Source of the DNA: Silene latifolia
Taxonomy: Eukaryota > Streptophyta > Magnoliopsida > Caryophyllales > Caryophyllaceae
Length of the DNA stretch: 64,000 nt
NCBI RefSeq assembly: GCF_048544455.1
Contig: NC_133536.1
Span: forward strand, 195,241,325 to 195,305,324
Direction of reading: 5' to 3'
Positions 48,577-62,397 of this stretch are shown here, one piece after another. The notes under the pieces were generated by a model. It was given only the letters and a program-made list of their open reading frames with translations, made no database searches and was not told the origin of the DNA. The position numbers and the translations under genes were made by a program. How positions within the stretch are numbered: the first letter of the stretch is position 1; every line of letters starts with the position of its first letter.

Positions 48577-50050
48577 TGATGTGTTCATTTTATATATACT
48601 TTTATCCCCCATTTTAGCTCGGTTTTTATTGCATATCATACTTTAATTAGTATATTTGTGAGCTAATCTTGTGTTCTAGGTGTATTGCTGGTATTTGTTA
48701 CGTTTTGTAGGAATCTAAGCATTTAGAGGCTTTTTCCTATCACATTAGCAAGCACTAAGCTCACTAAGCCAAGTGGAAGCAAGATGGACAAAGCATGACT
48801 ATGGAAGATGTGTTTCCAAGCCCAAGGAAGAAAGTATGGAGCAATGGATTGATAAATACAAATGATCATACAAAGAGCCCAATGAGAAGTCAAAATTCAT
48901 GTGGAAAAGATCAAGCTTAGGATACTCTTTAGAAGCTCTTAAGTTGATATATTAAGCATTTACCCGGGAATATTAAGCGTCATCTATCGCAAACATTGGA
49001 TTCCCTCAACATTTAATTAACATTCCGATCAGGGTTGACCCCCTCTTGCAATTTACGTTATGCCCCTATTTTCTTATAAATAGGGACCTTAATCTGTCAT
49101 TAGGGATATCTTTTCCTTACGTCTTTCATACACTATATTAGTCTTAAGCAAAATTCTCTCATTAGTTTTCATCTTTAGTTTCAATATTGTTAAGCTTTTT
49201 GTTTGATGTTAAACATTTGGTTCTAAGTTACTAAAGCATTTGGCTCTCTTTGTTCCTCTTTGCAATTCAAGTTCATTTCCTTATTTCGGTAATTCTTATT
49301 CTTGTTTATTTAGCTTACATTTCTATTTACGTTTTCATATTTTCATCGCAAGCATTTCAATTTTACCACATAGTTTAATCTCATATTTTATGTTTTATCA
49401 TTTAGTCTATATCATTTCTACAATCATGTTTAGCATTTTATTCAACATTGTTTATAGTTTACAATTTAATATGAGTAGCTAAATTCCCTTAGTCTAGGGG
49501 CTAGAGAAGCCATGAAAAAATCAAATATGTAAAATGATAAATTAGATTGATATAATATTGTCTAATTGTTTCTATCACATGTTTCCACCTCAACGTTTAA
49601 TCTTTGGTTACTGGTCGTAATCGTAGATTAAGTTTGTTAATACATTCTATAAGTTGAGAGGCACGGAATCGGATTAGACTAAGCATGTGTAGTAGGACGA
49701 CCTAGTCATAAATGAGAGATTCTCTAGGACCCGGTCTATGGTTGACACTAATATCATAAGGTGGGTGTCTCTAAGCCTAAACAATTGACAATGTTTTTAT
49801 TACCAAGTTTAACATGAACATATATTTACCTTTGCATGTGTGACCCAGCTCCCCTAGACTCCCTTTTATCATATAGTTTACATATCTATAATTGTTAGTC
49901 ATCAAACCAAACCAAACGTAATCGACCTTGATAGAAATCTTTACATAGCATTTTATAACGCAATTCCCGTATCCTTGTGTTTGACCCCAATTACTACATT
50001 AATTTATGTTTAGGGTAATTATCTTTGCATAGGTATACGATAGCCTATCA
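48577..50050 (+). mobile_element. LTR of a third Athila-like element (C)
   Basis: TGATGTGTTCATTTT to GATAGCCTATCA, about 1,474 bp. Its first bases resemble the LTR start of element A (TGATTTGAACATT). It is followed by a full Athila-type primer site. The left boundary could be 48,582 (TGTTCATT). No second LTR is in the window. Confidence 0.72.
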
Positions 50051-50055
50051 AATTT

Positions 50056-50073
50056 TGGCGCCGTTGCCCGGGA
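50056..50073 (+). other. Primer binding site of element C
   Basis: TGGCGCCGTTGCCCGGGA, the Athila-type priming site (usually assigned to tRNA-Asp). It is complete, unlike that of element A. Confidence 0.85.
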
Positions 50074-50090
50074 TCACCAATGTGGAGACA

Positions 50091-51406
50091 TTGGCTCTTG
50101 TGTTCTGTCAAAAGTTTTTTTCCACCGGAGAAAACCCAACCCTTGAGGAGCCAAATCACCGGATTCCGTCAACAAGCTCTTGAGAGCTTATATGAGGCTT
50201 GAGAGAGGTACAAAGACTTGCAAAGACAATGCCCACACCATGGGTTGGATGATTGGTTCTTAGCTATAACATTCTACAATGGATGTTGTGCCGAGTCCCG
50301 AAGGATTCTTGATTCCGCCAACAATGGGCGGTTTGATCAAATTGACACCGATATTTTTCATGCCACGATCGAATCTATGACGATCCATGACGCACAATAT
50401 ATCAATTCCTGAAGTGTGCCACTCAAGGTAAAGAAGAATCCTTCGACAATCCCGTCTTGTTAGCTCAAATTGCCTTACTCCAACAACAATTGGTGGAGCG
50501 AGATGCTAGAGATTCCCTTCAACAACTCAATGTTGTGTCCTCTACGAGTCAAATCATCGTTTGTGACGGTTGCAGAGGTGCGGGTCATTACACCGCTCAT
50601 TGCCAAGCTGCTATTGAGGAGATAAATGCTTTTCAAGCTTTTAGACAAAGTTCATATCCAACGGGTACATTTTCCAATACTTATAACCCGAATTCAAAAT
50701 TTCACCCGAATATGTCTTATAGAAGCAATAATGTGCTTAATCCTCAACCTCAACCTCCACCACAACAAAATGTCTATATCCCTCAACAGCAAAATTATAA
50801 TCCCCACCGGGTTATCAAAACCAACAAAGGCCACCTCAACAAAACTACCAACAAAATCAAGGGCCACCACCTCAAAATGGCCAACAAAACAACCAAGGAG
50901 GAGGTAAACTTGAGGGCTTGATAGTACAAATGAAAAGGGAATTATTGGCTCAAATCCAAAAGAACGATCAAGCTCACAATTCCACAATGAAGATGTTGGA
51001 GCAACAAATAATGGCTCAACTAGCCGCCTCTAGCTCTCAAAGGAAAACTGACCAATTACCACCTCAAGGTGAGCAACCACATGCGACCGTCAATTCTATT
51101 TCCTTGAGAAGTGGTACGAGCTATGATGGACCATCCATGACCTTGGATGACGAGGTGGTTGTTAAAAAGCCTAAGCTTGGGGGAAATGACAAAAAGAAGG
51201 CTAGTAAAGAGCCTCTTATTAGGGATCGTGTACCATTTCCCCATCGATTATTGATGCTTAAGAAAAAGAGCAAGCTTGGTACCCAAGAAACTAATGAGAT
51301 GGTTGTTGATAAGGAGGTCTCTACTAATGTTAAGCAGGGTGATGCCAATTCAAATAAGGTGGATGTTCCTATTGAGGTTGAGAAACAGAAAGAGAAAGAT
51401 GTGGAG
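50091..51406 (+). pseudogene. Truncated gag of Athila-like element C
   Basis: Begins only about 20 bp after the priming site, at the point equivalent to residue 190 or so of the gag in element A (LALVF...PPEKTQPLRSQITGF). The leader and the first part of gag are therefore deleted. A stop replaces a Trp codon near 50,193, another stop is at 50,409, and slips occur near 50,115 and 50,812. A CX2CX4HX4C knuckle (CDGCRGAGHYTAHC) is near 50,560. Then come Gln/Asn-rich sequence and LRSGTSYDGP (about 51,105). The CACTA element cuts it off at 51,407. Confidence 0.8.
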
Positions 51407-51430
51407 CACTACTACGAAAACGCGGGGACT

Positions 51431-51870
51431 GACGGCCAAAATCAGGCCATACTGACGGCTTTTCCGTCAGTATTTCCATTTCCTGATGGAAATTCCGTCA
51501 GTAAGCAAGGTTAGCTTATTTCATCACTAAAATCACTGCCCTGACAGAATTTCCGTCAGTAAATTGAAATACTGACGGATTTTTCATTGTCCACTAGCAG
51601 CAGGTAACTGACGGAAATTCCGTCAGTACACTCCTTTTCTGACGGAATTTCTGTCAGGGTATGACACGTGGCATTTTTGGCGGGTGAGCAGGAAATTCTG
51701 AAAAAAGGGCCCTGACGGAATTTCCGTCAGTATTCTGGACTTTACTGACGGAAAGTCCGTCAGTACGCAGACACGTGGCAGTAAACTGGAAACCCAGATT
51801 CTGCTCATCTGACGGAAATTCCGTCAGTATTTTGGACTTTACTGACGGAATTTCCGTCAGGATTATTTAA
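51431..51870. repeat. CACTA subterminal palindromes
   Basis: About nine copies of TGACGGAAATTCCGTCAGTA or slight variants in 440 bp, each a near-perfect inverted repeat. In the En/Spm family such subterminal motifs bind the element's own DNA-binding protein. CACGTGGCA flanks two of them. Confidence 0.85.
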
Positions 51871-52195
51871 TGGCAGTGGCTGGAAACAGCAGCTTGCTGC
51901 CCAGCCACGATGCGTATTTGCATCATTTCAAATACACCCACAATGCCTATTTGCATCGTTTCAATTACAACCAAAACCTGCAAAACACATATACAATCGT
52001 CGACCACCAAGCAGGAATCCATTTTCAAGTCGACCGCAATTGCGGGAATCAAGAGAGGCAACAAAAGAGAATTGAACGCAAATTTTTTACATAAAAAGTC
52101 GGTCAAATTCGTACATTGTCTTACTAATTAAATACAAGTCACCAATGTTTTTTCATACTCCCTACTAGACGACAATACTAACCTAACTAAAGGCT
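51871..52195. other. 3' flank of the CACTA minus-strand gene
   Basis: Non-coding. The overlapping frames of 73-79 codons here are not supported by any motif. Likely the 3' untranslated region of the gene ending at 52,196. Confidence 0.45.
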
Positions 52196-52652
52196 CTAAC
52201 CTATAGGGGATATAAAACTACCACCTCCAAACCCGTGTCCATCATCCGCAAAGTCGTCCCGCCTATGTGGATTGAATTGTGAACACGTGTTTGGGGGTTG
52301 AGATGCTTGCATATCAGCACAAGCCTTTTGCATTGCCGCCATTTGTTCGGCCTGTTGACGAACAGTATCTTCAAGAGTAAGTCGAGCGGTTCGCTCATCT
52401 TTCATTTGGGTGGAAAGCTGTGAAATCATGCTAGGAGCATAAGAGAAAGACCGTCGACCAGCTTTGTTAGTAGGAAGATCATACCATATTTCGGCCCTTT
52501 TATCTCTGGTCTCAAATAGCCGGTTCTTCTCGTCAAAGCCCTTAACAGCCTTGTAGTACGTCCGGATCTCGTTGGGAGACTGTCCAAGTGGCAATGGTTG
52601 ACTCATCTCCTCATTGTAATCATGCTGAAAAAAGAAACAAAATCGTCAGAAA

Positions 52653-52654
<2 letters not shown>

Positions 52655-52691
<37 letters not shown>
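52655..52691. repeat. (AT)n tract, left of E3
   Basis: Pure AT, 37 bp. Confidence 0.95.
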
Positions 52692-52693
<2 letters not shown>

Positions 52694-53560
52694 TTTGGGA
52701 TCCTGTGAGAACCCCTAATATAATGAGAACTGTGAGAACCTCTCACAACCCATAAATTTTAAACCGACGAAGGGTTGAGCTGATTATTATTTTGAACATG
52801 GTCCAACCTCTCTTAGTTTCCAATTTCCGTCATTTTGCATTTAATTTTTTCTCTCTCCTCACTCTTTCTCTCTCATCATTCACCGGACACCCCTTTCTTC
52901 TTTCTTCATTATTTTGTGCGTCTTTACTTTGATTACGACCAAATTAAACCATACAACAGACTTTAAATTTGCTTCTTTCTCCATTCTCGCTGATTTCATC
53001 CATGATTTTTTTGATTTGAGCAGATCACAATTTAGGTAATTTTGTTCGATTTTCCTTATTTCTTTCTTATTCCTCAATTTTCACTATTTTTATGATTCAA
53101 ATTAGCAGATTATGATTGCATTCGTGATGTGTTCTTCTTTTTTCTGTTTTCGTTGTTTTCAAATGCCGATCGATTCAATTACTTGCATTTTTTTTGCTAA
53201 TTACAATTTAGAGTAGCATTCTAATTTTGTTTCAGAACAATTACTCATATCTTAATGGCGAGTGAATGACAAAGAACTTATTGCAAAGGCCCTCTTCTAC
53301 TAATGATTTGAAGAAGATCCTTGGATCAGGTATTTACTTAAGTTTAATTTGTGCTTCTAATTGTTTACAATGTTGATCTTTGAGATATAATTTTATCTTA
53401 ATTGTATTTGATGAATTCATCTTTTTGCTGGAAATGAATGTGTTGATGTTGCGTGATTGAAGTATATATTGTTTTGTTAGTGGTAATGATTTCATAGGTT
53501 CAGTGATTATGGTTGCAAATGACTTGTACTCCCTCTGTCTCTAAATTACCTTACAAAATA

Positions 53561-53648
53561 TTCCCTCCGTCTCAATTATTTGTTGACCTTGTTAATTCTT
53601 TTTGAAAAGTATTTTATTAAAGCTAAACAAATGATTGAGATGGAGTAG
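53561..53648. mobile_element. Stowaway-type MITE
   Basis: 88 bp between TA dinucleotides (53,559-53,560 and 53,649-53,650), with inverted ends TTCCCTCCGTCTCAATTATT and CAAATGATTGAGATGGAGTAG. The CTCCCTCCGT motif is the hallmark of Stowaway (Tc1/mariner). A second partial end (TACTCCCTCTGTCTCTAAAT) lies just upstream at 53,527. Confidence 0.82.
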
Positions 53649-54589
53649 TATGAAATTGTACGATTAAGGTAATTGAATCAATATGGTGCTTTCTGATACT
53701 CTTGTTTTGCTTAAATCGAGCATCACGAAATTGCCAATATTCGTCGTCTTCGACTCTGGAAAGGGTCTTCTAATGGGTGATAAGTAATTATGTTGTTAGT
53801 GGCTCTACTTTATTAAAATATGTGGTACTTATCTCAGTCAGCTTATGTCCACAACGATAATGTCATGGAATCTCCAGTGGCCACATCGAATGTTTGATAA
53901 AATCCCGAAACCAAGTTCAAGCTAAGCGAAACAAAAGGAACTATGTTCTGGTGTATTTGTTATAAGGCAACAAGCTAAGTACGATGATCATTTCACTCAC
54001 AAGCCACAATTGTTTGCAAATTTGGGTATATTATAGGGCTCACACTTTCGGAATATATCAATCATCTATGCCAATAGAATGCGTTTCTCCATAATTCTAA
54101 TATGCAATTTTGCTAAGGTTGATCAATATAGACTATATTTTGCAATTGTTTGAGAGTAATATGCTCCTAAGGTCTAAATACAATACTTGTTCCGTACCTG
54201 ATTCTCCGATCACTCCTGATGTTGATTTAATGATCTCATGTCCTCAAAGTTCGATGGTTGCTAGTTGGTTATAGCAATGTGGAATTAACTTTCTAGCTGC
54301 TAATTTTGCTTGCTTTGAAACTTTTCGGGTGAATCAAAATGTTGTCGTTTGTACAAGTTATCGTCTGAGACCTTCTTATAGTAAGGTCGACCTATTTACC
54401 TATAATATATTTACATGATGAATGTCAAGTAGTCATAAGCTTTTAGTAGTTTAACCAAATGATATTTTCCATCTGATACATCCATGTTGATTGGCAGGCA
54501 ATTTACAGCCAATTTTATGTAGTAAATATTCAAATTGACAGGGATTTTAGTGCAAAGCTTTTAGGATATGGTTGTGTTCGCCTTCTTCA

Positions 54590-55085
54590 TGAAATAATGT
54601 TCTATGTACATGAAATAATGTTCTATGTGCATGAATGAAATAAGTGTTAAATAGGCATAAAATAAAATTATATGTGCATGAAATAAGGTTCTATGTGCAT
54701 GAAATAAGGTTCTATGTGTATTAAAAAGTTATTCAGTTGAATCAGTTGGCTATATTATGATACTAATAACCGTTGGTTAAGGACGTTAATTTCATATGTG
54801 CGTTAAATAAGGTTCTATGTGCATGAAGTAAGGTTCTATGTGCATTAAAAAGTTATTCAGTTGCATCAGTTGGTTATATTATGATACTAATTACTGTTGG
54901 TTAAGGACGTTAATTTTATATGTGCATTAAAAAGTTCTTCAGTTGCATCAGTTGGTTATATTATGATACTAATTACTGTTGGTTAAGGACGTTAATTTTA
55001 TATGGGCATAAAATAAGATTATATGTGCATGAAATAAGGCTCTATGCACATGAAATAAGGTTCTATGTACATGAAATCAGGGAAA
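54590..55085 (+). repeat. CATGAAATAAGGTTCTATGTG word array in E3
   Basis: About a dozen variants of the word (also as CATTAAAAAGTTATTCAGTTG). A block of about 110 bp containing GTTGGTTATATTATGATAC is repeated three times. E3's characteristic internal repeat. Confidence 0.8.
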
Positions 55086-55239
55086 TGACTATGGAGGAGA
55101 TTTAATGTATTAACCGGCCTTTTTATGTAACTACAAGGCATTTTAGTGTATCTATTACATATCTTACTAATATGTGAGAAACATTTTAGGGTACTTATGT
55201 TAGTTATTTCGTACTCGTATTTGTTTATTGTATTTTAAA

Positions 55240-55310
55240 GGCTATTAGCTCAATGGTAGAGCAATGTGCAAATTTTGCACAAAGGTATAGGTTCGAGTCC
55301 TATATAGCCT
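55240..55310 (+). tRNA. tRNA-like unit, plus strand, non-canonical
   Basis: 71 nt folding as a cloverleaf: acceptor GGCTAT/ATAGCC (6 bp only), D arm GCTC...GAGC, anticodon stem TGTGC/GCACA with loop AAATTTT, T arm ATAGG/CCTAT with loop TTCGAGT. The Pol III A box (TTAGCTCAATGG) and B box (GGTTCGAGTCC) are intact. The loop lacks the usual U33 and no CCA is expected, so a decoding tRNA is unlikely. It may be a tRNA-derived relic or a Pol III promoter. Confidence 0.45.
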
Positions 55311-55642
55311 AAATCGCAAATCCAATGATAGGAATGTGTCATGATGCAAGCAATACAATACAATTATTTAGGAGGCTATAACCATATTCGGAGAATGGCA
55401 CGCAGACCTTGATCGGACTCAAGCGAGTAGCAACAATGGCAATGAGCCCGTGAAATAGCTTTGCAATTATTAGAAGTTCAATACAAGCATTTCAAAGAAT
55501 ACCATATATAAAAAGAAAAAAAAAATAGTATATATAGTTATATACCAAAACTATTACCATACATGTCATACTTGAATTAAATGGGATTACCAATTACACT
55601 ATTTTTCATTCTTAAGAGTAAAAGAAAGATTTGGTATTTCAT

Positions 55643-55709
55643 GGCCAATATGGGAGTCGAACCCACATCTTGTGCATTGCACAATGCTCTTCCATTTGAG
55701 CTAATTGGC
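55643..55709 (-). tRNA. tRNA-like unit, minus strand, non-canonical
   Basis: Related to the plus-strand unit but facing it. Acceptor GCCAAT/ATTGGC (6 bp), D arm GCTC...GAGC, T loop TTCGACT and B box GGTTCGACTCC are present. The anticodon arm is TTGTG-CAATG-CACAA, with a loop too short for decoding. Probably a relic or a regulatory Pol III unit rather than a working tRNA. Confidence 0.4.
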
Positions 55710-55768
55710 TTTCAAAATATGTAAAACGTAGAATAAAGAAGAGCTTAAGCTCGAGTCAGAGGACTATT

Positions 55769-56083
55769 TCATGAGAAACGCATGTATTTTTCTCGAAAAG
55801 CAGCTTGCTCATAGCCACGGCCAAGGAAACGGAGCAGTGCGGATGACATAAACATCAAAACAATTAAAGCGATGTAATATAAAAATCTTCTTAACGAACC
55901 TTCACGTTCCTGGGAGGGTCATTACTGACCATAGAATCAGGCCGAGATAAGCTCCGTCTAAAAGCGACAGATTGTGACACATCTGGGACAGAAGCAGGAG
56001 GAGGAATCAGGGAGGCTTGAGACTCTGTGACAGTGCTGCTTTCTTTTTTCCAGCGATGCTGCCTCTTCGCCCACTTGTCTGTC
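55769..56083 (-). pseudogene. Captured gene fragment with a C-terminal membrane anchor
   Basis: On the minus strand an exon-like piece follows a good acceptor at 56,084-56,085 (DKWAKRQHRWKKESSTV, then RRSLSRPDSMVSNDPPRN). The frame slips near 55,900, after which it reads SLRRFLYYIALIVLMFMSS and ALLRFLGRGYEQAAF to a stop at 55,769-55,771. The 17-residue hydrophobic run looks like a tail anchor. I do not recognise the parent gene. The basic, Ser/Pro-rich linker and clean end suggest a host exon taken up by E3. Confidence 0.45.
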
Positions 56084-57718
56084 CTGGAAGCAGGAACAAG
56101 GACTTGTTAATGCAATTCATAGCTAATGGTTCACTCAGACAGTTAGAAATTGTGAAAAAAAAACATTTATATGTGAGAAAATTATATAGAAAATGCTAAT
56201 TGTTGGAATAGCAACTTCAAGGAAGGAAAAACTTAAGTTCAACAACTTTTCTCGCATGTAATATATGGGAATGCGTGCGGTATTGAATGTTGGCCCTGTC
56301 GCTCTTTTCAGAAAACGGAATTCCACTTTAATTATGGATCACTACAAGGCAAATCATAATCTGTTCACAACATAGGAAAGTTTTAGGGGAAATGGTGGGC
56401 TTCATAATACTCTATCCAAATAGTGGTTTATTAATTTCTTCTTGATTAGAAGGAAAAGAAATGAAAAGAAACACAATTCTTCAAAAGATAGACTATACCA
56501 TTTCAAAACAGATCCTCTTCCATCATTATACAGTACACAATTTGGAGAACAGTAGACAGGTTAAGTTCTAACAAAGCAGAAGTCATTGAAATTAATAGTT
56601 TCAAACATTATCACAACTATGAGCAGAACTTGTGCCTTGCATCCCAACATTGCCTACCACAATAACTCAAGTTAATCAATTAATATGTGGAAAGACTATA
56701 CCTATGAGGGAGATTATATCCATTAATGCCAAGTGCTAACTCATCCCATTTCAGAATATATTCCCTCCAATTAGCATCTACTAAAGGAAGATAAAAGGTG
56801 GACTGACTATGGAATGAGGTGAAATTTAAAGGTCGGGTACTATATCAGTATATCATGTAGGATAAATCATCTTGCATACACTATACAGTACACAAAAGTG
56901 CCACAGATCAGGAATATTGCCAGATTATATCAAACTTTTATGATTCTATCAAACTCCCATCCAAAACACTAACCAATAAAGAATGCCAGATTATGTAAGT
57001 AAAAAACAAAGGTAGAAGCACACTAATGCATTTCTAACCCAAAACCAATGCCCAAACAGTAATGGTGGCTGACTCATCAATAATTGGAAAATTTTGTAGC
57101 AGAAAAGGCGAGAACTAAAACATGAAGATCCTATATAAATTCGAAAGCACGGGGTACCACAAAGCTTCATAAACATCTCTACTAATCATGACCGTATCAC
57201 TATCAAAGCGGAATTTGGTAGATTGTACTAATTATGAACCCTAATTTACTGTTATTCCAATCAAACAAATTCAACATTACATCAATTTAGGTTAAAATCG
57301 AATCAATCAAAGAAATTTTACATAAAATCATTGTGCTATATATTGATATAACACGGAAATAATATCTTCTAATTACGAAATTGAATAAATTTAAACATGA
57401 AACTTACCTTCGTCCATGGCGGTGAAGACGAAGTATGACGATGATCGATGACACCGAATAAGGAGAAGCGCAATGGTCGATGACAGTGAAGAAGGAGAAA
57501 CGCGGTCGGCAATGGAGAAGATGAAGAAGCGCGGTGATCGAATGAGGAGAAAGAGAGAGAGAAGAGAGACGATTGTGTGGTTTGTAAACTGTAACGATGA
57601 AGAGCGTCTAAAAATTATATGACCCCGACAAATCTCCGTCGTTGAAATTTTGTCTGATCCAGCGGTCCTTAGATGTTTCAGAGGTTCTCATTATACTAGT
57701 GGTTCTCACCGGATCCCG

Positions 57719-57722
<4 letters not shown>

Positions 57723-57788
<66 letters not shown>
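57723..57788. repeat. (TA)n tract between E3 and E4
   Basis: Pure TA, 66 bp. Confidence 0.95.
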
Positions 57789-57790
<2 letters not shown>

Positions 57791-59427
57791 ATCCGGTGAG
57801 AACGATCACACGGTGAGACCGGTGAAAACGCTCCTCTGTCCTTGGATGATACTGAAATGAACGTGTGATATTAAATACGGAGTATTCAATTAAACCCATA
57901 CTTATATCCATCAGGCCCCACGTTTCCTTTGTTTTCATGCAATTTCGACCCCATTTCTAATTAACCAACCAATCCAATTCATCAATTCACCATTGTTATA
58001 TTTGTTAACCATTAAAATCAGCCACTACTTCCTCCATCATTCCATTCTTGAACACATATCATTAAGAGCCCAAGCTTCTCATCAATAACATCGACAACAC
58101 CTCGATCAACATACTCGTCAACACCAGTCTCCGACTAGTCACTTCGAATTCCGGCATTCTTGCTGAACCTTTGTTCACTGTCAACGGCGACAACCCATAG
58201 TTGTTTGGTACACGTTGTTGAGAACTCGGATAAATCGTCTTTTACCCCCCCGCGTAAAGGTTAGTTTGATCAAGCAATGTACATGCAGTAACCTTTCACC
58301 GGTACTATCAACGTTAACCGACTCTCTTCCACGTCAGACCACGTCGTACCACTGTCATATTTGCATTCTCCCTCCAACCATCATTAGATCCATCACTATG
58401 GAGCTAATTGAATTAAGTGTATCTGGTTTATATTTTGATGTACCTCAAACCAATTTTACTGTATCTAATAATTTATTTTGTGTATCTATGTTAGATACAT
58501 TAAAAATATTGGCTGGATACATAAAATATTATAATAGATACATTGAAATAGATAGGGACCAACTCGTCGACGATGTTATCGGGAAGTCTGGAGCAAGACA
58601 GTACCGGCATCAACCACCATTGTGCTGCATCTCCAACTTCTTAAATCCCTGATAAGCACACACAACCCAATTTTTAATTACACATTCCAGATCTATCACA
58701 CCTCAAAAACCAACTCATCCCCAATATTCATGTGGTTCTGCCACCGAAAATTGAATCACGACCGACGATCTTTAATTACACATAGATACACACAATTAAT
58801 AATTAGGTACATCAAAATGGGTTTGATAAACATCAATATATAAACTAGATGCAATAATTTTAATTAGCTGACATTGATGGATCTGATGATGGTTGGACGG
58901 AGAAAGCAAATGTGACAATGGCAGATCCTTAATTAATTGATGAATTCGACAATGAAGATGCACTCGGAATGCACCACCATGTAGGTTTGCGTCCGTCGAC
59001 TGTTTGTGTAGATCGAGGTTTTGTGGTATATCGTCGGAAAAAGGATGCGATGTGGGGTGGGCTTGTCAGGTTGTCAACGGATTTGGAAGCGGCAACGTAT
59101 GTAGGTAAAAACAGCTTCACCTGATTAATAAATTGAAGTAATTATTTGATTAAAATAGCTTTAACCGATTAGGAATTGAAGTACGCTGAGAAAAAAACAA
59201 AGAAACTGCTTTGGATGAGTAATGTAGTGCGTAAAAGACGAGTTATGGTAAGCAAATTGAGAAAATTACAGAGGATAGTGAAAGTGTAAGGATGAGGGTG
59301 GGGTCAATATGTTGGTTCAATTAGTGCGTAAGTTGGCCTTGTGCAGTTGCGTGGATATTTACTTGTTCCCGTCTAATTTTGTTTAATCTCTTATCGTTCT
59401 CACCGAGTGATCGTTCTCACCGGATCC

Positions 59428-59431
<4 letters not shown>
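57789..59431. mobile_element. Microsatellite-embedded element E4
   Basis: 1.64 kb. The left end begins GGATCCGGTGAGAAC and the inverted right end GGTAGGATCCGGTGAGAAC. Both have GTGAGA words 17 bp apart; the left end has a third (GTGAAAAC) 9 bp on. The inverted ends match over some 30 bp. The interior has GATACATT-type words (58,430-58,560). No intact gene. The 145-codon frame at 58,215-58,652 has no domain. Confidence 0.75.

Positions 59432-59514
<83 letters not shown>
59430..59514. repeat. (CT)n(AT)n tract between E4 and E5
   Basis: CT to about 59,470, then AT to 59,514. Confidence 0.95.
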
Positions 59515-61555
<2,041 letters not shown>

Positions 61556-62338
61556 CCTATCTCTCTAAGAAAGATATACTAAATTGAATACAAAAACTTA
61601 CGTCTATCTCAGCAGCTCGAGGATTAACCCACTCCCCCTTCTTATTTTTCTTCGTCTTCGTAAACAACTTGTACGGAGTGGCCTCTTCACCCTAAAAGTA
61701 GTATGGAAACAAGTAAAATCAAGTATATATTCGCCAATCATATATATTAACCACTTTTTAAAAGCAATATAAACAATACTTACCAATTCCTTAAAAGCAT
61801 CGGAGCAACTCTTCCGACCAAGAGTGTGGGTACCCAATGCTTTCCCATCTTTAGCACCCGACTTCCTATTTTCCATGTTGATTTTCGAATGTTTGGCAAA
61901 AGTGAGATCTTCTGGCCTAGTCTTAAGGTTCTTCCACCAATTATCAGGCACCCACTTTGGCGATTTCTTATTATACTCCAGTCCATTAATAAGAGAGGTA
62001 ATCCGCCTCGTTACCCTACTCTGCCACTCAGGCCTAGGATCATAGTCACGATCGATGGATCTTACATGACTCTGTTTCAAAAGCAAGTGTGAAATTAGTT
62101 ATATAAAACTTAAGAAAATTATTATAAACTTAAAAAAAAATATTATTGAAATACATAATTTTAGATAAGTGTCAAATTAATTACCGCAAAGTAATTCCAC
62201 ATCTTCTGACGCTGTGCTTGGCTCGCTTCACCCCACCTAGTCAATTACTCATCTTCGAGGTTACGGGTGAACGACCAAGTAACATATTGCTTGACCGCCT
62301 TGTCTTCCCATCTGAAAAACACATAAATATTTGAAACT

Positions 62339-62342
<4 letters not shown>

Positions 62343-62394
<52 letters not shown>
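62343..62394. repeat. (AT)n tract left of E6
   Basis: About 52 bp of pure AT, starting about 30 bp from the splice acceptor of the exon that begins at 62,311. Confidence 0.95.

Positions 62395-62397
<3 letters not shown>

Larger units (their letters stand above)
52692..57722. mobile_element. Microsatellite-embedded element E3
   Basis: About 5.0 kb. The left end, GGGATCCTGTGAGAACC, has GAGAAC words at 52,707, 52,725 and 52,734 (offsets 18 and 9). The inverted right end (GGTTCTCACCGGATCCCGAC, 57,701-57,720) has the same first spacing, giving some 38 bp of imperfect inverted repeat. It carries a word array (54,590-55,085), a Stowaway-type MITE, two tRNA-like units and an apparent host-gene fragment. 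No transposase. TA tracts lie on both sides. Confidence 0.72.

Noticed and set aside
53270-53335. An exon-like piece in E3 ending at a GT near 53,329.
   Set aside because: Too short, with no matching partner exon nearby. Only the fragment at 55,769-56,083 had enough structure to list.
55240-55709. Functional cytosolic or organelle-derived tRNA genes.
   Set aside because: The acceptor stems are one pair short and the anticodon loops are abnormal, so they are listed only as tRNA-like.
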